DNA of 64,000 bases from Scatosoma sp045533485. Lineage in GTDB: Bacteria; Bacillota; Clostridia; Christensenellales; Borkfalkiaceae. The DNA lies in NCBI GenBank assembly GCA_045533485.1, contig JAZSHX010000019.1, positions 1 through 64,000 of the forward strand, given 5' to 3'. Below the pieces are notes generated by a model. It did not search any database. It had not been told where the DNA came from and saw nothing but the letters and a program-made list of their open reading frames with translations. The position numbers and the translations under genes were made by a program. Of this stretch, positions 51,912 to 59,860 are shown piece by piece; the stretch's first letter is position 1; each line of letters opens with the position of its first letter.

Positions 51912-54900
51912 TTATAACGCCACCGTGCCGTCGGTGCAAACGACTTGTTTGACGGAAAGTCCATACGACCAGTTAACACTCTTACCAACAGCGTTCCATT
52001 CTTCGATAGTCCCGTTGAATTTCAAGCTGGTGACAGCGGAACAGCCTTCAAAGGCATACCCTGCAATCACTTTCGTGTTTTTATGGATGGTATACGTTGT
52101 TAACTTCGTGTCGGAAACGTCCATCAACGCCGCAAAGGCATTGTTATCGTTGCCCAAATACTTGCAATTACCGTACGCAGTATACTGCAACGAATACGTA
52201 TTACTAAATGCATAACTGCCAATCGAAACAACGCTGTCAGGGATAACCACACTGGTTAAGCCACCACAATAATTGAAAGCCATTTCGCCGATAGACGTAA
52301 CACCGTCGGGTATCACCACTTCCCTTAAAGCGTAGCAGTTAGCGAAAGCATACGCGCCGATAGAGGTGACACTGTTAGGAATAACCACGCTGGTCAATTG
52401 ATTACATTGGAAAAATGCATACGGTTTAATTTCCGTCACGCCTTCGGGAATCACCAAATCCGTAACAAGCTGATTGTTGATATATAATCTCGTCACTCCA
52501 CCATCGCCAAAGAAACTTGCGTTATGCTCTTTTACCGTAATATTACACCAACCTGCAACGTCCCCTTTATAATATACGTTTTGGACATAACACCTATAAA
52601 GAGCATAATCACCAACGGAAACAAGACTTGCGGGAACGGTAAGATTCGTTATGCCTACACTGTTGCCGTTATCAGAGGAGAACGCATACATTGCGATATT
52701 TTCCACGCCGTCGGGAATAACAAAGTCCGTTCTGTGACCGTAACCGATGGCATAGCGCACAAGCGTTTTTCCGTCCTTTGTATACAGGTTTCCGTCAATC
52801 GATTGATATGCCGTGTTGCTTTCGGATACAGCTATATTTTTCAAGCCGTAGCATGCATAGAAAGCCAGTTCCCCAATCGTTTCTACGCCAGCGCCAATCT
52901 GTATGCTTGTTACGGCTGTACACCCGTAAAACGTCCTTGCTCCCAACGTTGTAACGCTGTCGGGAATGACAATCTCCGCCAATGCGGAACAATTATAGAA
53001 TGCATCCTCGCCAATGGAAATAACGCCTTCGGGAATACTTATATTCGTTAAATTTTTGCAACCTGAAAAAGCGCCGCCTGCTATTACCTTGGTCTTTTCA
53101 TGCAACGTGTACGAGGATAAATCCGTGCTGGTAACCCCCATCAAGAAATAGAAATCGTTGCCGTCCACACCCAAATATTTACAATTTGCATATTCGGTAT
53201 AAGAAATTCTACAGTTATAAAATACGCGACTGCCAAGAGAAACAATACTCTCAGGAAGCTCTACGTTGGATAAAGCGCAATATGCAAACGCATCATAACC
53301 GATAGAAGTAACACTGTCGGGAATAACAACACTACTTAAAGTTTCACAACGATAGAAAGCAGAATTGCCAATGGTCGTAACACCGTAAGGAATTACCATT
53401 TCCTTTATACCTGTACAAGAATAAAATGCACAAGCTCCAATCGTTTCAACGCCGCTGCCCAGCGTTACGTTTTTCATTAAGCGACAATCACGGAATGCCT
53501 CAACGCCAATTGTTTTCACGCTGGCGGGAAGTACCAGCTCCGTCAAATCACAAGACCAGAATGCATGATAGTCAATCGTTTTTACGCTATTGCCCCACGT
53601 TATGCTGGTTAAGCCGCTATCCGAAAACGCATAACCGCCAATCGTTTCAACGCCGTTGCCAAGCGCTACACTTTTTAAAGCGCTACAGGAAGTGAAAGCA
53701 TATTGGGCAATCGTCTTTACGCTGTCGGGAATAACAACGGCTGTAATTTTTCTGTTTGAAGAAAATGCGTTTTTGGAAATACCCGTCACCGGTACGCCGT
53801 TGTATGTATCGGCAATTTTCACTTTCGTTGCCGTACCTTCATAACCCGTCACTTCCGCATACGTACCGTCCGCGGAAAGCGTATATACAACACCTACCGT
53901 TTCCGTAATAGGTTGACCGCAAAGCGTACAAATATCGTTTTCGCCGTATACGTGCTCTTCCTTTTCTTGGGTTGCGTCACACTTTTGGCATGCATACCAG
54001 TGATACGTGCCGTCCGCCGTATACGTATTTGCCCAAGTATGCTGCGCGTCTACGAAGTTATTTGTCGTTTCCGCTTCGCAAACGGTACATTTAACCACGT
54101 CGTAGCCCCGTTCGGTGCAAGTGGGCGCTACCGTGGAAACGGTTTCCCATGCGTGGTTGTCCGTTACTTCCGTATAATTGCTCTTTTGCGTCGCTTCGCA
54201 ATTTATGCACGTTTGCAAATCATAGCCCTGCTCTGCGCAAGTAGGCTCTACCGTCACCGCTTCGCCCCACGTATGTCCGCCGTGTTTCCACTCAATATCG
54301 CTACACGTTGCGCAAATTCTGGACAACAGCGTTTGTTCGCAAAATACGTTTTCCGTAGCGCCAAAAGCTACCCATTCGCCCCAACTATGTACATGCTCTT
54401 CTTCCTTGGGCATTTCCACCGTTTGCCAAGTTCCGTTGGAATAATAGATTATTAAGTTTCCATCTTTATCTATTTCAACTTTGGTTATGCTGACGCCCTG
54501 CTCGCCTTGGTCGCCCTTGTCACCCTTTTCGCCTTGGATGCCTTGCTCACCTTGGTCGCCCTTATCACCCTTGTCGCCTTTCTCGCCTTGGATGCCCTGT
54601 TCGCCTTGGATGCCTTGTTCGCCCTGGTCGCCCTTGTCACCCTTTTCGCCTTGGATGCCTTGTTCGCCTTGGTCGCCCTTATCACCCTTTTCGCCTTGGA
54701 TGCCCTGCTCGCCTTGGTCGCCCTGGTCGCCTTTTTCACCCTTTTCGCCCTGGATGCCTTGCTCACCTTGGTCGCCTTTATCACCCTTTTCACCTTGGAT
54801 GCCTTGTTCGCCTTTCAGCCATGCTAAAAAATCCGCTTGCGTGCCGCTATGCCCGTTCGCAAGCCAAATTTCATAGGCAGATTGTCCATCCGCCCCGTTT

Positions 54901-55154
54901 ATGCCGTCTTTACCATCCGCGCCGTCTTCCCCTTGAATGGTCGCGAGCCAAATTTCATACGAAAGCGGTGTTTCCCCCTGCGCTTCCACGTATACGACGT
55001 ACTGTTGGTACACGGCTTTGATTTGTTCGTCCATTTGAACGCCATTTACGCTTGAAGAAGATTTATCCCCCACATCACAGCCGCCAAGGGCCAAGCCCGC
55101 GCCAAACATACTCATAAGTGAGAGCGCAAGCGTCAAGATTTTTTTGCCTTTCAT
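51912..55154 (-). CDS. LRR lipoprotein with collagen-like domain
   Basis: 1080 residues; GGAGG before ATG 55154. The signal MKGKKILTLALSLMSMFG with lipobox LGGC (Cys26) resembles that of the first LRR gene. About residues 115-222 form an uninterrupted Gly-x-y collagen-like tract of about 35 triplets, mostly GEQGIQGEKGDKGDQ, with YEIWLA repeats before it. Then a Cys-rich segment with modules like those of the first gene (VEPTCAEQGYDLQTC), and from about 430 a long run of BspA-type LRR_5 repeats (VVIPDSVTSIGYDAF), ending in FNGTIEEWNAVGKSVNW. Probably a stalked adhesin. It has the same leader as the 45164 gene. Confidence 0.92.
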   Translation of the reverse strand: MKGKKILTLALSLMSMFGAGLALGGCDVGDKSSSSVNGVQMDEQIKAVYQQYVVYVEAQGETPLSYEIWLATIQGEDGADGKDGINGADGQSAYEIWLANGHSGTQADFLAWLKGEQGIQGEKGDKGDQGEQGIQGEKGEKGDQGDQGEQGIQGEKGDKGDQGEQGIQGEKGDKGDQGEQGIQGEQGIQGEKGDKGDKGDQGEQGIQGEKGDKGDQGEQGVSITKVEIDKDGNLIIYYSNGTWQTVEMPKEEEHVHSWGEWVAFGATENVFCEQTLLSRICATCSDIEWKHGGHTWGEAVTVEPTCAEQGYDLQTCINCEATQKSNYTEVTDNHAWETVSTVAPTCTERGYDVVKCTVCEAETTNNFVDAQHTWANTYTADGTYHWYACQKCDATQEKEEHVYGENDICTLCGQPITETVGVVYTLSADGTYAEVTGYEGTATKVKIADTYNGVPVTGISKNAFSSNRKITAVVIPDSVKTIAQYAFTSCSALKSVALGNGVETIGGYAFSDSGLTSITWGNSVKTIDYHAFWSCDLTELVLPASVKTIGVEAFRDCRLMKNVTLGSGVETIGACAFYSCTGIKEMVIPYGVTTIGNSAFYRCETLSSVVIPDSVTSIGYDAFAYCALSNVELPESIVSLGSRVFYNCRISYTEYANCKYLGVDGNDFYFLMGVTSTDLSSYTLHEKTKVIAGGAFSGCKNLTNISIPEGVISIGEDAFYNCSALAEIVIPDSVTTLGARTFYGCTAVTSIQIGAGVETIGELAFYACYGLKNIAVSESNTAYQSIDGNLYTKDGKTLVRYAIGYGHRTDFVIPDGVENIAMYAFSSDNGNSVGITNLTVPASLVSVGDYALYRCYVQNVYYKGDVAGWCNITVKEHNASFFGDGGVTRLYINNQLVTDLVIPEGVTEIKPYAFFQCNQLTSVVIPNSVTSIGAYAFANCYALREVVIPDGVTSIGEMAFNYCGGLTSVVIPDSVVSIGSYAFSNTYSLQYTAYGNCKYLGNDNNAFAALMDVSDTKLTTYTIHKNTKVIAGYAFEGCSAVTSLKFNGTIEEWNAVGKSVNWSYGLSVKQVVCTDGTVAL
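54481..54815 (-). repeat. Collagen-like coding repeat tract
   Basis: Short 9- and 18-base units (complements of GGIQGEKGDKGDQGEQ codons) tandemly arranged inside the LRR gene. Such tracts change length by slippage and recombination. Confidence 0.85.
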
Positions 55155-55170
55155 TGTTTTCCTCCAAAAA

Positions 55171-55337
55171 ATAAAAAGTGTCGCCTTAACGAATAAGACG
55201 ACACTGACAAAAGTGGCTTATCCGCTAAAGTTGCGACACTCAATTAAAATCTAATCGTACAAAAGATTTATGTAACGCAAATAAGGTACACTTATGCCCT
55301 ATAAGTATACTTTTGTACGTATTTAATTGAGTTCGCA
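55171..55337 (-). ncRNA. Structured leader B of the collagen-LRR lipoprotein gene (candidate riboswitch)
   Basis: On the minus strand: P1 (TGCGA-x-CTCAATTA with TAATTGAG-xx-TCGCA), P2 (CGTACAAAA/TTTTGTACG, 55311-55319 with 55256-55264), P3 (GTATACTT/AAGTGTAC, 55303-55310 with 55286-55293), P4 (55217-55224 with 55190-55197) and terminator (55177-55205) followed by TTTTTATTTTTT and GGAGG. P1 and P2 keep pairing with different bases from leader A, while P3 and the linker GCGTT..ATAAA are conserved in sequence. Confidence 0.82.
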
Positions 55338-55342
55338 GTTTC

Positions 55343-55371
55343 ATTTTAGCACTTTTCTTTGCATTTGGCAA
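55343..55371 (-). promoter_or_regulatory. Promoter of leader B
   Basis: On the minus strand TTGCCA (55366-55371) and TAAAAT (55343-55348) are 17 bases apart, as in leader A. Confidence 0.75.
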
Positions 55372-55393
55372 GCGTTTGAAAGAACTTTGCGCG

Positions 55394-55427
55394 AAAAAAA
55401 ACCGCCTTGGCGAAATAAACAAGGCGG
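55394..55427 (-). terminator. Terminator of the Na/Pi cotransporter gene
   Basis: CCGCCTTG (55402-55409) pairs with CAAGGCGG (55420-55427), followed by eight T residues on the minus strand. Confidence 0.9.
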
Positions 55428-55445
55428 TTGAAAATTTATTTAGTT

Positions 55446-57116
55446 TTAGATAAGCTCGGCTTTTCTTGCTTCGCTTTGTGAACCCGTAGGGTTCAAAATA
55501 CTGAAACCTACGTTGACAAGGTGGTCGGCTACACGTTCCAGCCCGGCAACCGTCGACGAGAAGTACGCCGAAAGCTCAACTTTACAGTTTCCTTCCGCAA
55601 GACGCGTAAAGTGGCTTGCCGTCAACGTGCGTTTCATTTCGTCCACTTGGTTTTCAAGCTCGGTCAATTCGCCAAGGCGCGTGCTCTTGTTATCGTCGAA
55701 CGCTTCGCTTGCAATTTCAAACATACGCAGGATTTTGCCGTGCATTTCCTTTAAGTCTGCAAGCGCATTTTCCGAGAAAGACAACCCTTCCGCCGCCATT
55801 TGCGTGCCGATTTCGTGGAAGTTTTCCGCGTGGTCGCCAACGCGTTCTACGTCGTTTAATACGTGGAAATACGAACCGATTACCTTTTCGTCGCCTGCGG
55901 CTACAAGGGGGGAAAGCTTGATTAAGTATTTGGAAAGCGCATGGTTGGTGAAGTCGATAATTTCTTCGTTTTCGTAAATGGCTTTGCCGTTTGTATCGGA
56001 GCCCGTGAAAATGGCGTTGAACGATTTTTCAATATTTTCACGCGCAAGCGCCGCCATATATTCGATTTCTTTTTTCACCTGCATCATAGCAACGGGCGGC
56101 GTTTTGAGTAAGCGTTCGTCGACGTATTTGAAATGGCGTTGATTTTCTTCAACGGGTTTATCTTTGATAACGCGCATAGCAAGCTTGACAATCGACGGAA
56201 TAAAGCTGATAAGCAAGAAGGTGGTTGTCACGTTGAAGATTACGTGGAACCAAGCAAGCTGCATTTGCGGATTGTTCGGCATAAACGCTTGCAGGAAATT
56301 GATTGCCGGGTGTTTGAAAATCCAAATTAAGATGGTAAACAGCATCGAACCGACCGTTTTACAGAATACGTGAATAAACGCCGTGCGTTTTGCGTTGACG
56401 CCTGCGCCCACGCATGCAAGGAGCGCCGTTGCACACGTACCGATGTTGGAGCCGATAACCAAGAACAGCGCTTCTTCCAGCCCAAGCGCGCCTGCGCCGA
56501 CCATCGTGATGAAAATACCCGTTGCCGCCGAAGAGCTTTGGATGATTGCCGTGAATACCGCACCAAGCAAAACAAGAATTAAAGGGAAGCTCATATCCCT
56601 AAATAAGTTTTGGAAGAAATTGATGATCGCTTGTCCGCCTTCCGTAGTTGTATCAAACGCGTTGCCCATAAGATTGAGCCCCACGAAAATCAAACCAAAG
56701 CCGCTTAAAATTTCGCCTACTTGTTTGATTTTTTGCGATTTGAAGAAGGTCATTATGACGCCGACAAACGCCAAAAGCGCCAACCAGTCGGAAATACCAA
56801 GCGATTTTAAGGATACGATGATGCCCGTTATCGTCGTACCGATGTTACCGCCCAAAATAATTGCGGTGGCTTGGTACAAGGTCATAATCCCTGCGTTTAC
56901 AAAACCGATGACCATAACGCTGGTTGCCGATGAGCTTTGGATAATCGCCGTTACCCCCGCACCGATACCAACCCCTGCCAAGCGGTTGTTGCTGATTTTG
57001 CCAAGCAGGGTTTTCATACCCTTACCTGCACTCTTTTCCAGTCCGTCGCCAAGCATATTCATGCCTGCGATAAACACGCCCACACCTGCGAGCAATAATA
57101 AGAAACACGTTAACAT
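55446..57116 (-). CDS. Na+/phosphate cotransporter, NptA/PNaS family with PhoU-like domain
   Basis: 556 residues from ATG 57116 (GGAGGG upstream); the longer in-frame extension has no ribosome site. Membrane part about 1-310 with two inverted repeats, each holding a QSSSA motif (AIIQSSSATSVMVIGF and AIIQSSSAATGIFITM) and GGNIGTTITG / GSNIGTCATA. A PhoU-like helical domain fills about 340-545. The family imports phosphate with sodium; the cytoplasmic PhoU-like part probably regulates it. Single gene with its own promoter and terminator. Confidence 0.92.
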   Translation of the reverse strand: MLTCFLLLLAGVGVFIAGMNMLGDGLEKSAGKGMKTLLGKISNNRLAGVGIGAGVTAIIQSSSATSVMVIGFVNAGIMTLYQATAIILGGNIGTTITGIIVSLKSLGISDWLALLAFVGVIMTFFKSQKIKQVGEILSGFGLIFVGLNLMGNAFDTTTEGGQAIINFFQNLFRDMSFPLILVLLGAVFTAIIQSSSAATGIFITMVGAGALGLEEALFLVIGSNIGTCATALLACVGAGVNAKRTAFIHVFCKTVGSMLFTILIWIFKHPAINFLQAFMPNNPQMQLAWFHVIFNVTTTFLLISFIPSIVKLAMRVIKDKPVEENQRHFKYVDERLLKTPPVAMMQVKKEIEYMAALARENIEKSFNAIFTGSDTNGKAIYENEEIIDFTNHALSKYLIKLSPLVAAGDEKVIGSYFHVLNDVERVGDHAENFHEIGTQMAAEGLSFSENALADLKEMHGKILRMFEIASEAFDDNKSTRLGELTELENQVDEMKRTLTASHFTRLAEGNCKVELSAYFSSTVAGLERVADHLVNVGFSILNPTGSQSEARKAELI

Positions 57117-57204
57117 TTTTTCCCTCCTTTTCTTTTGTTTTTGTGTGTTTCGCACTCCTTCTTGGAGCCGTTGTAAAAAAAATTTACCTATTTCGCCATT
57201 TAAC

Positions 57205-57233
57205 AGTATAGCACAAACCCAAAAAAAACGCAA
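57205..57233 (-). promoter_or_regulatory. Promoter of the Na/Pi cotransporter gene
   Basis: On the minus strand TTGCGT (57228-57233) and TATACT (57205-57210) are 17 bases apart. Confidence 0.65.
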
Positions 57234-57245
57234 GCAAATGAAAGA

Positions 57246-57280
57246 AAAAATCGGGCGGTGTTTTTTGCCCGATTTTTTGG
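57246..57280 (-). terminator. Terminator upstream of the Na/Pi promoter
   Basis: AAAATCGGGC pairs with GCCCGATTTT, T-rich on both sides. It would end transcripts from the PHP/57622 operon after they pass the repeats. Part of a 505-base gap (57117-57621). Confidence 0.8.
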
Positions 57281-57306
57281 AAATGCTTTTATGTTTTTTA
57301 TACTGC

Positions 57307-57360
57307 GTAGATACGCACGCAAGCGCGACAAAGTATTGCAAGTGCGTGATGTATCTTTAC
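57307..57360. repeat. Remnant of the folded repeat (copy 6)
   Basis: Keeps the arms (GTAGATACGCAC with GTGCGTGATGTATC) and CAAGCGCGACAAAGTATTGC, a one-base variant of copy 1, but lacks the apical part. It looks like a deletion derivative. Confidence 0.55.
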
Positions 57361-57367
57361 GCTTAAT

Positions 57368-57508
57368 CAACCGAAGAAAAACGAAGCCCCGTGCGACGGG
57401 GTGCGACACCTTTCTATCTTTCTAAAATCGCTTTATGGGGCTTGATTGCAAATCAAAAGCGACTGTGTAATGTACCGCTATGCACTTTCAACCGAAGAAA
57501 AACGAAGC
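57368..57508. repeat. Direct 20-bp repeat before copy 5
   Basis: CAACCGAAGAAAAACGAAGC occurs at 57368-57387 and 57489-57508, 121 bases apart. The second is the left arm of copy 5; the first is followed by a small CCCCGT/ACGGGG hairpin. The stretch between holds nothing else recognised. Confidence 0.6.
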
Positions 57509-57624
57509 AAGACGCACGCAAGACAAGGCGCACGAGTATTTTTCGCAGGGAGTTTACTTGCTGTAAATGACCAAGAAAAAACGCAGTGCAACGACGTATT
57601 GCACCGCGTATTCTTCGTTTTTTA
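57491..57624 (-). repeat. Folded intergenic repeat, copy 5
   Basis: Ends inside the stop codon of the 57622 gene. Arms GAAGAAAAACGAAG and CTTCGTTTTTT are complementary; the apical helix is TTTAC (57553-57557) with GTAAA (57563-57567). The inner helix uses GGCGCAC/GTGCAAC where copies 3 and 4 use GGCAACC/GGTTAAC. Confidence 0.72.
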
Positions 57625-57831
57625 CCAGTCTTGTTTTTTAAGGGACTTATCCTTTACGTCATCGTAGAACGCGAAATAGCGTTCCTTAAACGCTTCTTTG
57701 GTTAAGGGAACGGGCTGACCGCCTGCTTGCATTTCGTCAAGCATTTCTTGCAGTTCGTCGGGCGTGAAATCGGCAAAATCCGTTTCTTCGCCAAGCGATT
57801 GAAATAATTTCAAAATATCTAATTGCGACAT
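57622..57831 (-). CDS. Hypothetical 69-residue acidic protein
   Basis: AAGGGGG precedes ATG 57831. It is rich in Asp and Glu, with no membrane segment or Cys: it begins MSQLDILKLFQSLGEETDF and continues with TPDELQEMLDEMQAGG and AFKERYFAFYDD. It reads as helical. I do not recognise the family. It lies nine bases after the PHP gene at 57841 and is translated with it; the folded repeat covers its 3' end. Confidence 0.7.
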   Translation of the reverse strand: MSQLDILKLFQSLGEETDFADFTPDELQEMLDEMQAGGQPVPLTKEAFKERYFAFYDDVKDKSLKKQDW

Positions 57832-57840
57832 ACTTCCCCC

Positions 57841-58683
57841 TTATATTTCCACCTTGATATATTCGCCGCGGCAAGGCACAGTCAAATAGGTAAACCCGAT
57901 TTCTTTGAGCATTTGCACCACTTGTTCTCTATTTCGTAAAATGCTTTGTTTGCTGTGCGCGTCACTTGCATAGGAAACCTGCCTACCGCCCAGCTCAAAA
58001 TACCGCTTCAAAACGTCGGGGCAGGCAAAACACAGCTCCCCCGAACCGTTGGCGGACGCGTTGACTTCTAAAATTTTATTTTTTTGGATAATCGTTTGGA
58101 GTACGCGGTCAAACGCTTTGGGAAAATCTTGATAGCGCATCGCTTTGTCTTGATAGGGCGCGTAGCGGACGGGATAGCCCAAATGCCCCACGATATCGTA
58201 ATGATACGGCACGTCTAAGCTTTGCAAAACCAGCTGTAAATATTCTTCGTACACTTGCTTTTTATCGCGCAAAATTTGCTTGCCGTTTTCATCCGTTTTA
58301 TAATAGGGCGTTTGGTGATAATAATCGACTTTATCCCTTAAATGTATGCTGTTTACGACAAAGTCCGGTTGGCGTTTTTGCACGGTGATCGCATACCTGC
58401 CCTGCACGGACACGTCTTTATCGTAGCCAAATTCCACCCCGACAAGCACGTTCATAACGCCTGCGTAATCTTCTTGCAGGTGGCGCGCTGCGTGGAAATA
58501 TTCTTCTTCGTCAATCAAGGGCAAATCTTCGCTTAAATTTTCGCCGTAATCGACGTGCTCCGCTACGCCGTAAAACGCTACGCTTTGCGCGCAAGCGGTT
58601 GCAAGCATTTCGGTAAGCGGCGAAACGCCGTCGCAGGAAAATGCGGAGTGCGTGTGCACGTCCGTCAACATTGTTCGTTTCAT
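57841..58683 (-). CDS. PHP-domain histidinol-phosphatase-like protein (HisJ type)
   Basis: 280 residues. PHP motifs: LTDVHTHSAFSCDG near the N-terminus, YGVAEHVDYGENL, VGVEFGYDKD, DIVGHLGYPVRY and VSYASDAHSK. HisJ-type enzymes of this kind dephosphorylate histidinol phosphate, but histidine genes are not seen here, so a different phosphoester is possible. AAAGGTAG before ATG 58683; promoter at 58713-58741 (TTGAAA-N17-TATAAT). Confidence 0.88.
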   Translation of the reverse strand: MKRTMLTDVHTHSAFSCDGVSPLTEMLATACAQSVAFYGVAEHVDYGENLSEDLPLIDEEEYFHAARHLQEDYAGVMNVLVGVEFGYDKDVSVQGRYAITVQKRQPDFVVNSIHLRDKVDYYHQTPYYKTDENGKQILRDKKQVYEEYLQLVLQSLDVPYHYDIVGHLGYPVRYAPYQDKAMRYQDFPKAFDRVLQTIIQKNKILEVNASANGSGELCFACPDVLKRYFELGGRQVSYASDAHSKQSILRNREQVVQMLKEIGFTYLTVPCRGEYIKVEI

Positions 58684-58712
58684 ATCTACTACCTTTTATT
58701 TTCTATGCGCTT

Positions 58713-58741
58713 ATTATAGCACAGTTTGTCCGCTTTTTCAA
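58713..58741 (-). promoter_or_regulatory. Promoter of the PHP/57622 operon
   Basis: On the minus strand TTGAAA (58736-58741) and TATAAT (58713-58718) are 17 bases apart. Confidence 0.65.
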
Positions 58742-58949
58742 GCACATAGCGCGTTTATGCGTGATTTGGCAGGGAAAATTTTTCCTTGGCTGTTATCATT
58801 TGCCGTTTTTCGTCCGTTTTTGCTTGCTATCCCCTGTATTTTCCTGCGTTGGAAAATTTTATGCGTTGCTTTTTTGCCTTTTCTTCTTTTATAATAGGCA
58901 TATCGTCGGTTTCGCGACGAAAAAAACCTATGTATAAGGAGAAAAACGT

Positions 58950-59828
58950 ATGAAAAACAATAAGAAAACCTTACTTTGCGCAGTGCTTGCGCTGACGCTT
59001 GCACTGCCAACGGCGCTGGTTGCGTGCAACAAAAACGATCAAGCGGAAATTTTACCGCCCGATGAAGTGGTAACCCCGTTACCCGAAGAAGATCAAACGC
59101 CGAACGTACCCGAAAACGAAACGGTTACGCCCGACGTACAGCCGGAACAAACGCCTACCCCCGAACCTGAACCTGAGCCTACGCCGCAGGTTTCCTATGC
59201 GCGTTACATACGTTGCACGGGAAACAACGTAAATATACGCTCAGGCGCAGGAACTTCGTACGCAGTGCTTGGCTCTGCGGAAAAGAACACTACCTATGCC
59301 ATCGTGGGGCAAACGGGGGACTGGTATCAAACGTATTACCGCGGAAAAACGGCGTATATTTCCACTTCCTACGCCGCTGTGCTGACGCTGGAAAAGAGTG
59401 ATAATCAAAAGGTGGAAAGCGTGATTGAAGAAGGATATAAGCTGATCGGTGTGCCGTACGTGTACGGCGCGGTGCGTTTGCACGACGGAAACGGTAACCT
59501 TTTGCAAGGGTTTTCCGCGCAAAAATTCGACTGCTCTTCCCTGGTGCAATATATGTTTTACAAGGGCGCGAACGTTAACTTGCAGGTGACTACGCGGACG
59601 CAGGTGGTTCAGGGCAAGCCCGTGAAAAAAGCCGATTTACAACGCGGCGATTGCTTGTATTTCACCAACGAAAGCCGTCAGCATTTGACGGGCGTCAACC
59701 GCGTCGGGCACGTGGCGGTGTATCTTGGAAACGATTATATCCTGCACACGGCGTCCGATTACGCGCGTATAGAAAAAATGACCGCCGCGCGGTGGAATTA
59801 TTATCTCGAAGCACGGCGGTTTGTATAA
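58950..59828 (+). CDS. NlpC/P60 cell-wall peptidase lipoprotein with SH3b domain
   Basis: 292 residues; AAGGAG before ATG 58950. Signal peptide with lipobox-like LVAC (Cys26), then a long Pro/Glu/Thr-rich stalk (about 35-80), an SH3b wall-binding domain (about 85-145, CTGNNVNIRSGAGTSYAVLG) and a C-terminal NlpC/P60 domain with catalytic Cys195 (FDCSSL), His254 (GHVAVYLG) and a third polar His266. It cleaves peptidoglycan stem peptides outside the cell. Preceded by TTGCTT and TATAAT near 58871-58900. Confidence 0.93.
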   Translation: MKNNKKTLLCAVLALTLALPTALVACNKNDQAEILPPDEVVTPLPEEDQTPNVPENETVTPDVQPEQTPTPEPEPEPTPQVSYARYIRCTGNNVNIRSGAGTSYAVLGSAEKNTTYAIVGQTGDWYQTYYRGKTAYISTSYAAVLTLEKSDNQKVESVIEEGYKLIGVPYVYGAVRLHDGNGNLLQGFSAQKFDCSSLVQYMFYKGANVNLQVTTRTQVVQGKPVKKADLQRGDCLYFTNESRQHLTGVNRVGHVAVYLGNDYILHTASDYARIEKMTAARWNYYLEARRFV

Positions 59829-59860
59829 AGTTTTATAAGGCGACGTGACAAAGCCAAGCG

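Noticed and set aside
54481..54815. CRISPR-like appearance of regularly spaced short repeats
   Set aside because: Units are 9-18 bases, in frame, without unique spacers; they encode collagen-like triplets.
54481..54876. Plus-strand frame encoding PCSPWSPLSPF-type repeats
   Set aside because: Antisense of the collagen-like tract; the Gly-x-y reading on the minus strand belongs to a complete lipoprotein gene.
57446..57667. Plus-strand ORF of 73 codons across copy 5 of the folded repeat
   Set aside because: It lies on the folded repeat and the end of the 57622 gene, has no ribosome binding site and no similar ORF in the other copies.
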